From Desulfovibrio sp. JC022 (GTDB lineage: Bacteria > Desulfobacterota > Desulfovibrionia > Desulfovibrionales > Desulfovibrionaceae): DNA of 64,000 nt. Within the stretch, counting starts at the first letter, position 1. Each line of letters opens with the position of its first letter. This document shows, one piece after another, positions 1 through 6,903 of this stretch. The notes under the pieces are model-generated. The model worked only from the letters and a program-made list of their open reading frames with translations, made no database searches and was not told where the DNA came from. The stretch is from positions 242,553-306,552 of the forward strand of contig NZ_VOPZ01000002.1 of NCBI RefSeq assembly GCF_010470665.1. Direction: 5' to 3'. A program made the position numbers and the translations under genes.

Positions 1-34
1 GGGCGGGTTTGGGCGGGGAAGGTTGATGGAATAT

Positions 35-60
35 AGCCCCCGGACCGACGTCCGGGGGCT
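35..60 (-). terminator. Hairpin closing the last RHS tip module
   Basis: An 11-bp perfect stem (AGCCCCCGGAC / GTCCGGGGGCT) with a 4-nt loop lies downstream of the minus-strand small membrane gene. There is little T-run after it, so termination strength is uncertain. Its distal arm is followed by a 20-bp tandem duplication at 54-73 and 74-93 with two mismatches, which copies the end of the stem. The same kind of GC-rich hairpin ends the other two modules of this array. Confidence 0.6.
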
Positions 61-92
61 TGCTACATTAATTGGGGGCTTGCTATATTAAT

Positions 93-407
93 CTATGGAA
101 GTTGGTTTATTGTTTTGCAGTTAGGGCATTTGTATCCCTCTTTTTTAAGCAGATAATAAACAACCGTAATCCCCGTAAGATAACAGATAAAAGAAATCCC
201 TTCACCAAGCACGAAGATGTCACCCAACAACATTAATATAAAGATAACCACAGTGACTCTTGTTATATCTTTAAGAGGCAATACACCATATTCTTGTCCA
301 CATTTTTGACAACAAATAGTCTTTGTTAATTTTGGCATGATGAACATTAGCCCCACAAGAAACATAATACCAATAATAAAATACCATAAATACCGCACCA
401 ACGACAC
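93..407 (-). CDS. Small membrane protein with zinc-ribbon cysteines, putative immunity protein of orphan tip A
   Basis: A protein of about 104 residues. It has an N-terminal hydrophobic segment, a CxxC pair (CQKC), two central hydrophobic segments and a second CxxC pair in the tail motif GYKCPNCKTINQLP. It is a clear paralog of the gene at 1893-2195, which has the same tail and the same CxxC/membrane/CxxC order. I chose the GTG at 407 because AGAAGG precedes it by 5 nt, it falls one base after the stop of the upstream orphan tip, and it gives the same length as the paralog. The in-frame ATG at 449 would overlap the upstream gene. Its position directly behind an RHS C-terminal tip suggests an immunity role; this is inference and the family is not one I recognise. 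Confidence 0.7.
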   Translation of the reverse strand: MSLVRYLWYFIIGIMFLVGLMFIMPKLTKTICCQKCGQEYGVLPLKDITRVTVVIFILMLLGDIFVLGEGISFICYLTGITVVYYLLKKEGYKCPNCKTINQLP

Positions 408-408
408 A

Positions 409-957
409 CTACCTTCTTTTACTTTTAGTATTAGATTTTTCCATTGCATCGCGTAAACGCCCCTGAGAATCTTTGTCTGCGCCAAAAATATCAGAGATAG
501 CGATTGCACCTACATCATAGAGCATTTGAACAGGAGCCCCTACAAAAGCTCCTGTCAAAAATCCAGCTAATGTTCCCGCTGGACCTAATGTTGACCCCCA
601 AGTTGCTCCGATCGGTGCTCCTTTTGCGGCTCCTTTCAAACCGGAAGTGCCGAGTTCCATAATGCTTAAACCATTTTTATTCTTTTTAGCTTGCTTCGTA
701 TCTAAGGCAGGCACGTCAGCTTTGGGTTTAGCCTGCTGATTAGGATCAACAGTATCCGCCAAAGGACTGGACCACCCACTGGTTGCTTCTATAGCCGCAC
801 GCCGCTGATCATTTCTCTTATCCGCCGCAGCACTAGCCTTGCGATCCTGTTTCGCCTGTAAACTGACATCATATTTAGCCTCTTTTTCCGCCAAATCTTT
901 AGCGGTCTTTGCCACTTCCCAGCCTGCTTGCGCACCTGTTTTGTTTAGATCCGTCAA
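409..957 (-). CDS. Orphan RHS C-terminal tip A (no RHS core), glycine-zipper region
   Basis: An open frame of about 182 codons that begins inside the sequence corresponding to residue 425 of the RHS protein at 2195-4027. It lacks any RHS core. It carries the shared Ala/Lys/Gln/Arg-rich linker, then a variable tip rich in small residues and GxxxG-type spacing (GTWGSTLGPAGTLAGFLTGA), which looks membrane-inserting. The tip end (YDVGAIAISDIFG) still resembles that of the RHS gene (YDVVGIKGLADMFG). The best start is a TTG at 957 with no good ribosome binding site; an in-frame TAA lies at 970-972. It is therefore probably a silent displaced tip rather than an expressed gene, like orphan CT modules of classical Rhs loci. 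The toxin role is inference. Confidence 0.6.
   Translation of the reverse strand: MTDLNKTGAQAGWEVAKTAKDLAEKEAKYDVSLQAKQDRKASAAADKRNDQRRAAIEATSGWSSPLADTVDPNQQAKPKADVPALDTKQAKKNKNGLSIMELGTSGLKGAAKGAPIGATWGSTLGPAGTLAGFLTGAFVGAPVQMLYDVGAIAISDIFGADKDSQGRLRDAMEKSNTKSKRR
679..865 (-). repeat. RHS linker repeat, copy in orphan tip A
   Basis: 187 bp nearly identical to 2474-2660 inside the RHS gene; I see only a few substitutions by eye. A shorter core of the same repeat is at 1611-1721. It encodes the linker containing SAAADKRNDQRRAAIEATSG. Such identity next to divergent tips gives a homologous-recombination target for tip replacement. Confidence 0.85.
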
Positions 958-982
958 AGCCTGCTTGCTTTATTTATTGCGA

Positions 983-1017
983 TTAAAGAAAATCCCCCGG
1001 ATAGGGGCCGGGGGATT
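983..1017 (-). terminator. Terminator after small membrane gene of module B
   Basis: A 10-bp stem AATCCCCCGG / CCGGGGGATT with a 7-nt loop, followed on the minus strand by TTTTCTTTAA. It lies between the small membrane gene (1043-1234) and the start of orphan tip A. The junction after it matches the junction after the hairpin at 1850-1883. Confidence 0.8.
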
Positions 1018-1042
1018 TAAAATTATTCAATCAGTTGCACAA

Positions 1043-1234
1043 TCAGCTGTCCTTTTCGTCATCCTTCGCTTCTTTACGATTGTACACCCAATAGGCGATC
1101 CAAAAACCCGGAATCATGAAAAAGAATTCTAGTCCAACTCCGATCCATGTTCTTGAACCCAAAAGATAATGCACGGCAAAGGCTGCATTGATGAGCCCTA
1201 TAAATATACCTTTCTGCTTATTTGTTCTTAACAT
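1043..1234 (-). CDS. Small two-helix membrane protein, putative immunity protein of orphan tip B
   Basis: 63 residues: a short basic N-terminus, two predicted membrane helices (around residues 9-26 and 27-48) and a charged Lys/Asp/Glu tail. It has no cysteines and no similarity to the other two small membrane proteins in this array. The start ATG at 1234 has a strong AAGGAG five bases upstream, so it looks translated even though the tip before it has no good start. It lies 37 bp behind orphan tip B and ends in a terminator. The different tip paired with a different small membrane protein is what an immunity relationship predicts; function is inferred only from position. Confidence 0.65.
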   Translation of the reverse strand: MLRTNKQKGIFIGLINAAFAVHYLLGSRTWIGVGLEFFFMIPGFWIAYWVYNRKEAKDDEKDS

Positions 1235-1271
1235 ACCTGCTCCTTTTATCATATATACACGAAGGGCGTTC

Positions 1272-1781
1272 TTACCACTTAGAATCAATAACTCCCCAAA
1301 CTCCTTTTGCGAAATCTGACATATCAGACTGATCAACACCTTCTTTAATTGTTCCTTTCAGTAGTCCAGAAGAAAAACCACCCACAAATCCAACAACCCC
1401 ACCAGCTCCAGTCCCAACTCCGGGGGCAACACTCCCTACAGTTGCTCCAAGCAGCCCATATTTTATACCATCTTGCAAACCTCTCCCTAGAATATTGGCC
1501 CCAGAAGCAAGAGCGGCCGCCCGTCGCTGCCTACTCAACTGCCCTTCTTTCACAGCCTTACGATCTATCTTAGCCTGTAAACTAGCATCAAATTTGCTTT
1601 GCTGATTAGGATCAACAGTATCCGCCAAAGGACTGGACCACCCACTGGTTGCTTCTATAGCCGCACGCCGCTGATCATTTCTCTTATCCGCCGCCGCACT
1701 AGCCTTGCGATCCTGTTTCGCTTGCTCTTTTGCAGTAACTTGAGCCTGCTTAGCCGCCAAATCTTTAGCAGCATTTGCCAC
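1272..1781 (-). CDS. Orphan RHS C-terminal tip B (no RHS core), glycine-rich
   Basis: An open frame of about 169 codons from a GTG at 1781 with no spaced ribosome binding site; the frame is open back to a TGA at 1836-1838. It begins in the same linker position as orphan tip A, contains the shared linker core, then repeats part of it in diverged form (KFDASLQAKIDRKA), and ends in a glycine-rich hydrophobic tip (GATVGSVAPGVGTGAGGVVG and onward) unlike the tips of the RHS gene or orphan A. Probably a displaced tip that can be activated by recombination into the RHS gene. Membrane-active toxin function is inferred from composition only. Confidence 0.6.
   Translation of the reverse strand: MANAAKDLAAKQAQVTAKEQAKQDRKASAAADKRNDQRRAAIEATSGWSSPLADTVDPNQQSKFDASLQAKIDRKAVKEGQLSRQRRAAALASGANILGRGLQDGIKYGLLGATVGSVAPGVGTGAGGVVGFVGGFSSGLLKGTIKEGVDQSDMSDFAKGVWGVIDSKW
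1611..1721 (-). repeat. RHS linker repeat, core copy in orphan tip B
   Basis: 111 bp matching the middle of the 187-bp repeats at 679-865 and 2474-2660. A diverged second copy of the flanking part (coding for FDASLQAK) lies just below, near 1568-1600, suggesting this tip arose by an out-of-register recombination or internal duplication. Confidence 0.8.
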
Positions 1782-1849
1782 TTCCCAGCCTGTTTGCGCT
1801 CCTGTTTTGTTTAGGTCCGCTAAAGACTGCTTGCTTCAGTTATTGCTAT

Positions 1850-1883
1850 TAAAGAAAAGCCCCCAAACTAGAGTCCGGGGGCT
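1850..1883 (-). terminator. Terminator after the RHS partner gene
   Basis: A stem AGCCCCC / GGGGGCT with a 12-nt loop, followed on the minus strand by TTTCTTTAAT. It separates the RHS gene and its partner from the promoterless orphan modules, so read-through into orphan tips is expected to be low. Confidence 0.75.
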
Positions 1884-1892
1884 GGTTATGTT

Positions 1893-2195
1893 TTATGGCA
1901 ATTGGTTAATTGTTTTACAGTTGTAGCATTTATATCCTTCTTCTTTGAAAAGATAATAACACCCTGCAATGGCGAGAAGGATACTGATTGAAAAGCCACC
2001 TAACCCAATCACAACATTACCTATTGCTACCCCCATCGCTCCTAACAAATACAAATAAGCTTGGGATTTATTCGGACGAACTACAAACTCATGACCGCAA
2101 TTCAAACAAAATATAGTCCTATCAGAACGACCAAAGTAAACAATCAAGCCAACTGTATAACAAATCAGCACAACTAATCCGATCGCAAATTTCAT
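1893..2195 (-). CDS. Small membrane zinc-ribbon protein, putative immunity partner of the RHS protein
   Basis: 100 residues with an N-terminal hydrophobic helix, a CLNC pair near residue 30, two more hydrophobic segments, and a second CxxC pair in the tail GYKCYNCKTINQLP. The ATG overlaps the RHS stop codon by one base (TAATG), so translation is coupled. It is a paralog of the gene at 93-407, and the RHS tip and orphan tip A are also related, so tip and partner co-vary. Probable location is the inner membrane. The immunity role is inference; a zinc-binding membrane chaperone or adaptor for the tip is an alternative. Confidence 0.75.
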   Translation of the reverse strand: MKFAIGLVVLICYTVGLIVYFGRSDRTIFCLNCGHEFVVRPNKSQAYLYLLGAMGVAIGNVVIGLGGFSISILLAIAGCYYLFKEEGYKCYNCKTINQLP

Positions 2196-4027
2196 TATTT
2201 AAAATCCTTTTTATGTGTATTAGGTTTAGCTGTTCCAAGAATTCCAAAGGAATCTTCCAAATCATTTTTATTCACACCAAACATATCAGCTAAGCCTTTA
2301 ATGCCAACTACATCATATGCACCGACAGCAGCCCCATAAAAGCCTCCAGTTATGGTGGCCGCAATTCTTCCGCGAACACCTAATGGCTTTCCAAGTTTCT
2401 CAAAAGCAAGAGCTCCGCTGACAGCCCCGCCGGCCATACCTTTACCTAAATCCCAAAGATCAAAATCATCTTCATTCTTTTTAGCTTGCTTCGTATCTAA
2501 GGCAGGCACGTCAGCTTTGGGCTTAGCCTGCTGATTAGGATCAACAGTATCCGCCAAAGGACTGGACCACCCACTGGTTGCTTCTATAGCCGCACGCCGC
2601 TGATCATTTCTCTTATCCGCCGCCGCACTAGCCTTGCGATCCTGTTTCGCCTGTAAACTGGCATCAAATTGGGCCTGTTTAGCCGCCAACCCTTGAGCTG
2701 CCTGTGTAGCTTTCTGGCCTGCCAGCTCACCGGATTGGTTCAGGTGCCCCAGAGAATTCTGACTCCCTTTCTCATAATTCGCATTATTTGTCGCATTTTG
2801 CCCCCCTCCACCGCTAGGGGTATCATCCCCACTGTAGTCCGGACTTCCCAAATTGGTATTGTGACCCAATGCAGCAGCTTTACTTTCCATTTCCCGGGCG
2901 TGTTGAGCACTTGATTTAGACATAGCACTGCCCCCACCTAAAGTGTCCGACTGACCGCTTGCTCCGGCGTGCCCTGAACCAGAAACACTGAACAACCCGA
3001 CCCGATCAATAAAATTAACCGGATCATCCGCGCAATACCCGTACACATCCACATCGCCGCCAGCAAGACCGAGAGGATCAGGAGTAATGAACCGCCCGAT
3101 GGAAGGATCGTATTCACGATATCCGAAGTGGACCAACCCGGTATCCTTGTCATACAACCCGGCAGCGAATCCGAGCGGGATGTCCATGCGTTCATTAGTA
3201 TCGATAGTTTTATTTCCAAACGAATCACGGATAATACGCTTTACCTCATTTCCCTCGCCATTAGCAACTATATAAATAGTCCCCACCTGATCAGTGGCAA
3301 AGTAATAAATTTCTTCATTCACACGCATGGCAATGGGATCACCATCTTCATCGTATGCGAATTCTTTTCGGTTACCGTAATTATCAGTCACAACGGCAAG
3401 GGTGGTGAAATCGAGCCAAAGGTAGCTCTCCACTATCTTTCCATTGATTGACTTTGAAACTCGCCTGCCTTCAGGATCAATGGTGTAATTGATGCGCCTG
3501 CCGTCGGAGAGGTTAACCTGCTCTAACTGACCGGAATGATGGTAGCTGTATCTAGTTACATGCTGACCGTCCTGCTTCGTGATGAGACGACCATATTCAT
3601 CATAGAAATATTGTACACTCCCTGCCTTTTCCAATCGCAACCCCGGACCATAACGGAATGTACGTTGCGGCATCCGTACGGTTGCACCAAAGTAACGCTC
3701 ACCGTATTTTCCGTACAAATACTCTTCAACCAGCTTTTCACCACTCCAGACTTTATGCAGCCTGCCCCCGGCATCGTATTCGTATTTCAGCTTTTGAGTA
3801 AAATTCTCGAATGCAATCAACCTCTCGATAATACGCCCGTTTTCATCACTCCCCGTTGCCAGCACGGAAAACGGTTCTGATGTTCCCGGCACGATGAACG
3901 GGACTACACGAACGGCGTCTTCGGGACTGTACTCAACGTTATCCCGTTCAAATTCATCGAACAAGTTTTCCCCTGTTCCGGTCTGGGGTGTACGCGACCT
4001 GCTCTCCCTTTGAAAATCGTAAGACAT
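2195..4027 (-). CDS. Short RHS repeat protein with RHS-associated core and glycine-zipper C-terminal tip
   Basis: 610 residues. Residues 80-300 contain YD/RHS-type repeats (KYEYDAGGRL, FYDEYGRLIT, FAYDEDGDPI). Residues 300-345 are the RHS-associated core end (REYDPSIGRF, PDPLGLAGG, DPVNFIDRVGL) that precedes the variable toxin tip in this family. Residues 346-420 are Ser/Gly rich, 422-518 are the linker repeated in the orphan modules, and 519-610 are a tip with Gly/Ala membrane-like stretches. The start at 4027 has AGGAGG 7 nt upstream; the longer frame to 4102 lacks this. No signal peptide, PAAR or other export domain is visible and the protein is much shorter than classical 1,400-residue Rhs proteins. 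The export route is unknown. Confidence 0.85.
   Translation of the reverse strand: MSYDFQRESRSRTPQTGTGENLFDEFERDNVEYSPEDAVRVVPFIVPGTSEPFSVLATGSDENGRIIERLIAFENFTQKLKYEYDAGGRLHKVWSGEKLVEEYLYGKYGERYFGATVRMPQRTFRYGPGLRLEKAGSVQYFYDEYGRLITKQDGQHVTRYSYHHSGQLEQVNLSDGRRINYTIDPEGRRVSKSINGKIVESYLWLDFTTLAVVTDNYGNRKEFAYDEDGDPIAMRVNEEIYYFATDQVGTIYIVANGEGNEVKRIIRDSFGNKTIDTNERMDIPLGFAAGLYDKDTGLVHFGYREYDPSIGRFITPDPLGLAGGDVDVYGYCADDPVNFIDRVGLFSVSGSGHAGASGQSDTLGGGSAMSKSSAQHAREMESKAAALGHNTNLGSPDYSGDDTPSGGGGQNATNNANYEKGSQNSLGHLNQSGELAGQKATQAAQGLAAKQAQFDASLQAKQDRKASAAADKRNDQRRAAIEATSGWSSPLADTVDPNQQAKPKADVPALDTKQAKKNEDDFDLWDLGKGMAGGAVSGALAFEKLGKPLGVRGRIAATITGGFYGAAVGAYDVVGIKGLADMFGVNKNDLEDSFGILGTAKPNTHKKDFK
2474..2660 (-). 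repeat. RHS linker repeat, copy inside the RHS gene
   Basis: The 187-bp copy within the intact RHS gene, encoding about residues 457-518. It is nearly identical to 679-865 and shares its core with 1611-1721. Recombination between it and an orphan copy would replace the tip and, if the second crossover is distal, its membrane partner. Confidence 0.85.
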
Positions 4028-4125
4028 ACTAATGCCTCCTAAATTAAAGATTTCGGAAACTGTCATGAATCCCCGTGATTCAAGACAATTAAAATCCCTC
4101 ATACCTTCAATTTACCGGACATCAC

Positions 4126-4151
4126 GGACCTGAATCAGGGGACTCAGGTCC
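4126..4151 (-). promoter_or_regulatory. Hairpin in the RHS upstream region
   Basis: An 8-bp inverted repeat GGACCTGA / TCAGGTCC with a 10-nt loop, about 100 bp upstream of the RHS start. It has no T-run, so it is more likely an operator or 5' UTR structure than a terminator. I cannot assign a regulator. Confidence 0.4.
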
Positions 4152-4163
4152 GCCTTTGGGCAC

Positions 4164-4202
4164 AAAAAAAGAGAGCCTCCTGCACACGCAGAAAGCTCTC
4201 TT
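4164..4202 (-). terminator. Terminator of the rsfS-gpmI-zinc ribbon operon
   Basis: Stem AGAGAGC / GCTCTCT with an inner CTGC/GCAG pairing, followed on the minus strand by a run of seven T (positions 4170-4164). Confidence 0.85.
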
Positions 4203-4225
4203 CTTCAAATTATATTTACTACAGG

Positions 4226-4468
4226 CTAGAAAAAATCAGGATCAACAGCAGCCTTGCCGTTCTCAAGCATGATCTTGTAGAACCTGATTACCTTTTCATC
4301 CACCGGAACTATTGGAAAATTCTTCCGGCAGGCATCGCAGGTTGCCATGGCTGGCTGTGTCGGTGCGATGTAAGGAACTTCCCGACCACAAAACGGGCAG
4401 GGAAACATAAATATTATCTCCATCCCGCAGGGCTTGACCGGAGATAAAGGTTTGCGGGTTTCAGACAT
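4226..4468 (-). CDS. Small zinc-ribbon protein of unknown function
   Basis: 80 residues with two cysteine pairs (CPFC near residue 24 and CDAC near residue 45) spaced as in a zinc ribbon, then a helical tail. The ATG at 4468 is preceded by AAGGA with good spacing and lies 3 bp after the gpmI stop, so it is translated with gpmI. The protein is cytoplasmic by composition. No specific family recognised; a nucleic-acid or metal-binding role is possible but unproven. Confidence 0.75.
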   Translation of the reverse strand: MSETRKPLSPVKPCGMEIIFMFPCPFCGREVPYIAPTQPAMATCDACRKNFPIVPVDEKVIRFYKIMLENGKAAVDPDFF

Positions 4469-4471
4469 CAA

Positions 4472-6004
4472 TTATCCTTTCAAAAGGTCTTTACCGGTCA
4501 TTTCTTCAGGAACGGAAATGCCCATGTGATTCAAAATTGTGGGTGCAATGTCGCAGAGTGCGCCTTCAGCAGGGTTGGAACCCTCGAAAGCATCGCCGAT
4601 AAATACCAGCGGAACATTGTTTAGGCTGTGCGCAGTCTGCGGACCGCCGTTACCGTCGATCATTTCCTCGGCATTACCGTGGTCGGCAGTCAGCAGGATG
4701 ACCCCGCCGATTTCCTTAACCGCTTCCACGATCTTACCGACGCATGCATCAACAGTTTCGCAGGCCTTAATGGCTGCCGGGATAATGCCCGAATGGCCGA
4801 CCATGTCAAGGTTGGCAAGGTTGCAGATACACAGGGAATATTTCGGCAGAGCTTCGATAAGCTTATCGGTTACTTCCTCAGCACTCATCTGCGGCTTAAG
4901 GTCGTAAGTAGCCACCTCGCGCGGAGAAGGAACAAGAATACGGTCCTCACCCTCGAAAGGCTCTTCGCGTCCGCCATTCATAAAATATGTCACGTGGGCA
5001 TACTTTTCAGTTTCGGCAATACGCAGCTGCTTCAGCCCCTTATCCGCCACAACTTCCCCGATTGGGTTGCTGATGTTGAGCGGAGGGAAGGCATTAGGAA
5101 AAGGAAAGTCGGATTCGTACTGCGTCATAGTCACGAACCCACTGAATTCAGGAGCTTTAGGACGATCGAATTCACTGAAATCCTTCACCGCAAGTGCCCG
5201 GCAAATCTGACGGGCGCGGTCAGCACGAAAGTTGAAAAAGAACACGCCGTCACCGTCTTTCAAGGTTCCGTCAACACCGGAAAGAATGCGCGGCTTGATG
5301 AATTCATCTGTTTCACCGGCAGCATAAGCATCTTCAACAGCCTTGACCGGATCAGAAACTTCCTGACCTTCACCAAGAACCAGAGCCTTGTAGGAAAGCT
5401 CGTTGCGTTCGTAATGCTTGTCACGGTCCATGGAGTAGTAACGACCGGAAATGGAAGCCACTTTACCGGCACCGATTTCAGCCATTTTGTCCACAAGCTG
5501 CTGCATGTAAACTTTACCGCTGGTGGGTGAAGTATCACGGCCATCCATAAAAGCATGGACAAAGATTTCCTTGATCCCGGCATCCTTGGCAACTTCAATC
5601 AGAGCGTAAAGATGATTGATATGGGAATGCACTCCGCCGTCGGAAAGAAGGCCCATGTAATGCAGACGTCCGTCCGCAGCTTTAACATTATCCATGAGGG
5701 AGCTGATAGCCTCATTGGCCGCCAGCTCTTTTTTCTCAATGGTAATGTCAATGCGGGTCATGTCCTGATAAACAACCCGGCCCGCCCCGATGTTGGTATG
5801 ACCAACCTCGGAGTTGCCCATGAAGCCGTCAGGAAGCCCCACCGCACGGCCAGCGCATTTAAGCTGGGTCTGCGGACAGCTTCTGAGCAGCCCGTCAAGG
5901 ACGGGAGTGTTGGCAAGTTTAACTGCGTTGCCTTTACCTTCGGGGGCAATCCCCCAGCCGTCCAGAATAAGCAGGACTGCGGGAGCACCGGTTTGCTGAG
6001 ACAT
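4472..6004 (-). CDS. gpmI: 2,3-bisphosphoglycerate-independent phosphoglycerate mutase
   Basis: Interconverts 3- and 2-phosphoglycerate in glycolysis and gluconeogenesis, a two-metal (Mn-type) enzyme of the alkaline phosphatase superfamily. 510 residues, the usual length. The metal ligand motif DGWG starts at residue 15, and the phosphorylated serine is S65 in GNSEVGH. The phosphatase-type metal motif ADHGNAEEM is near the C-terminus. It sits between rsfS (22 bp upstream) and a small zinc-ribbon gene, a likely three-gene operon. No cofactor-dependent mutase is seen in the window. Confidence 0.97.
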   Translation of the reverse strand: MSQQTGAPAVLLILDGWGIAPEGKGNAVKLANTPVLDGLLRSCPQTQLKCAGRAVGLPDGFMGNSEVGHTNIGAGRVVYQDMTRIDITIEKKELAANEAISSLMDNVKAADGRLHYMGLLSDGGVHSHINHLYALIEVAKDAGIKEIFVHAFMDGRDTSPTSGKVYMQQLVDKMAEIGAGKVASISGRYYSMDRDKHYERNELSYKALVLGEGQEVSDPVKAVEDAYAAGETDEFIKPRILSGVDGTLKDGDGVFFFNFRADRARQICRALAVKDFSEFDRPKAPEFSGFVTMTQYESDFPFPNAFPPLNISNPIGEVVADKGLKQLRIAETEKYAHVTYFMNGGREEPFEGEDRILVPSPREVATYDLKPQMSAEEVTDKLIEALPKYSLCICNLANLDMVGHSGIIPAAIKACETVDACVGKIVEAVKEIGGVILLTADHGNAEEMIDGNGGPQTAHSLNNVPLVFIGDAFEGSNPAEGALCDIAPTILNHMGISVPEEMTGKDLLKG

Positions 6005-6025
6005 GTTTAAATTCCTTGCGCAGGC

Positions 6026-6412
6026 TTAATCCTGCGGCTTGAGGTTTAGATCCATTCTGGTGCCTTCGGACCAGAGACCTTCCACGTTATAAAATCCGCG
6101 GTTTTCTTCCTGAAAAATGTGGACGATAATATCGTTCAGATCGAGAAGGATCCAGTCTCCGGTTTTGTAGCCTTCCATACCGAGATATTCGATATTATCG
6201 CTGGAAAGCTGTTCCAGAACGAAATCAGCCAAAGCCTGTGCATGACGCACGCCCTTCGCCCCGGCAACCATTACAACTTCGGCAATGGGGCAGATTCCCT
6301 GCACGTCCACTGCGGAAACATCACTGGCCTGTTTTTCGTCCATCCACTGCGCAACAAGCTGCACTTTATCCTTAGTATCGATCTGTTTAAATTTCTTTTC
6401 TTTAGTTTTCAT
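6026..6412 (-). CDS. rsfS: Ribosomal silencing factor RsfS (YbeB/Iojap)
   Basis: 128 residues from the ATG at 6412. The family binds ribosomal protein uL14 and blocks subunit joining in nutrient-poor cells. Recognisable family segments include ASDVSAVDVQGI, RHAQALADFV, GDWILLDLNDIIVHIF and RGFYNVEGLW. The frame stays open to 6565, but the extra 51 residues are Arg-rich and unlike the family, so the internal ATG is preferred although its ribosome binding site is weak. It is first in an apparent operon with gpmI, an uncommon pairing. Confidence 0.9.
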   Translation of the reverse strand: MKTKEKKFKQIDTKDKVQLVAQWMDEKQASDVSAVDVQGICPIAEVVMVAGAKGVRHAQALADFVLEQLSSDNIEYLGMEGYKTGDWILLDLNDIIVHIFQEENRGFYNVEGLWSEGTRMDLNLKPQD

Positions 6413-6637
6413 TCTTTTGGTTTGATTAACCGGCGTTCTCCCCTTACGGAAAACGCGCTTGAATCCGGACCGCAAACAGCGGGAATAAAGGACTTTAAGT
6501 CCCTGCGTGCCTGACATCCAACACATCCGGCCTGACGCAGTTCTCACATTTCGTCCAAAGTACAATATGATTATATAGAGAATTTACGCCCGCTACGCAA
6601 TCAATACTATAGCCTACTTTTAAATGGTTTTCAATTG

Positions 6638-6652
6638 TGAAAATAATTTTCG
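6638..6652. promoter_or_regulatory. Fur-like palindrome cluster upstream of rsfS-gpmI
   Basis: TGAAAATAATTTTCG is a GAAAAT-A-ATTTTC palindrome close to the 7-1-7 Fur pattern TGAnAATnATTnTCA. It overlaps a second palindrome, TTTTCA-ATTG-TGAAAA (6628-6643), and a further CGAAAA follows. It lies about 230 bp upstream of the rsfS start. Fur assignment is inference from the pattern; other AT-rich site regulators are possible. Confidence 0.4.
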
Positions 6653-6658
6653 AATTCG

Positions 6659-6697
6659 AAAAAACACCGTCAAAAATTCAATGACTTGTTGACGGTG
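6659..6697 (-). terminator. Minus-strand terminator-like hairpin in the rsfS leader region
   Basis: Nine-bp perfect inverted repeat CACCGTCAA / TTGACGGTG with a 15-nt loop, followed on the minus strand by six T. No minus-strand gene lies upstream of it, so it may attenuate a leader transcript of rsfS or end a small antisense RNA. Confidence 0.5.
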
Positions 6698-6730
6698 GGT
6701 AAACACTTATGCAATAAACTTCGTCATGCT

Positions 6731-6851
6731 TAACCACACCTTTTTATCCCTTTTCTTTTTTAGGACTGAAATATAGTCATCCCGTGGTTATGGAAAAAAC
6801 ACTGATTGTAAGTTTACCGGGCCACGGGCGCAAACCCCGTGGCCTTTTTTT
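6731..6851 (+). promoter_or_regulatory. Structured leader with terminator before paaK (candidate riboswitch or attenuator)
   Basis: A 7-bp pairing TAACCAC (6731-6737) / GTGGTTA (6784-6790) encloses an inner GACT/AGTC stem (6764-6767 / 6775-6778). Downstream comes a 9-bp perfect terminator GGCCACGGG / CCCGTGGCC (6820-6844) with seven T. The paaK ribosome binding site follows at about 6891. A 24-codon frame starting at the ATG at 6790 crosses the terminator. The arrangement resembles a ligand-sensing or translation-coupled attenuator; no known riboswitch class is recognised. Confidence 0.5.
6820..6851 (+). terminator. Intrinsic terminator in the paaK leader
   Basis: A 9-bp perfect GC-rich stem and seven T on the plus strand, located 53 bp before the paaK start and with no annotated plus-strand gene before it. 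Confidence 0.8.
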
Positions 6852-6903
6852 ATACTGTTAACACAAACCCTGTACCGGGATCAGCCATATCAGGAGGCAA
6901 GCG

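Noticed and set aside
4628-5530. Long plus-strand open frame over gpmI
   Set aside because: Antisense shadow of a well-conserved enzyme; no start signal or family features.
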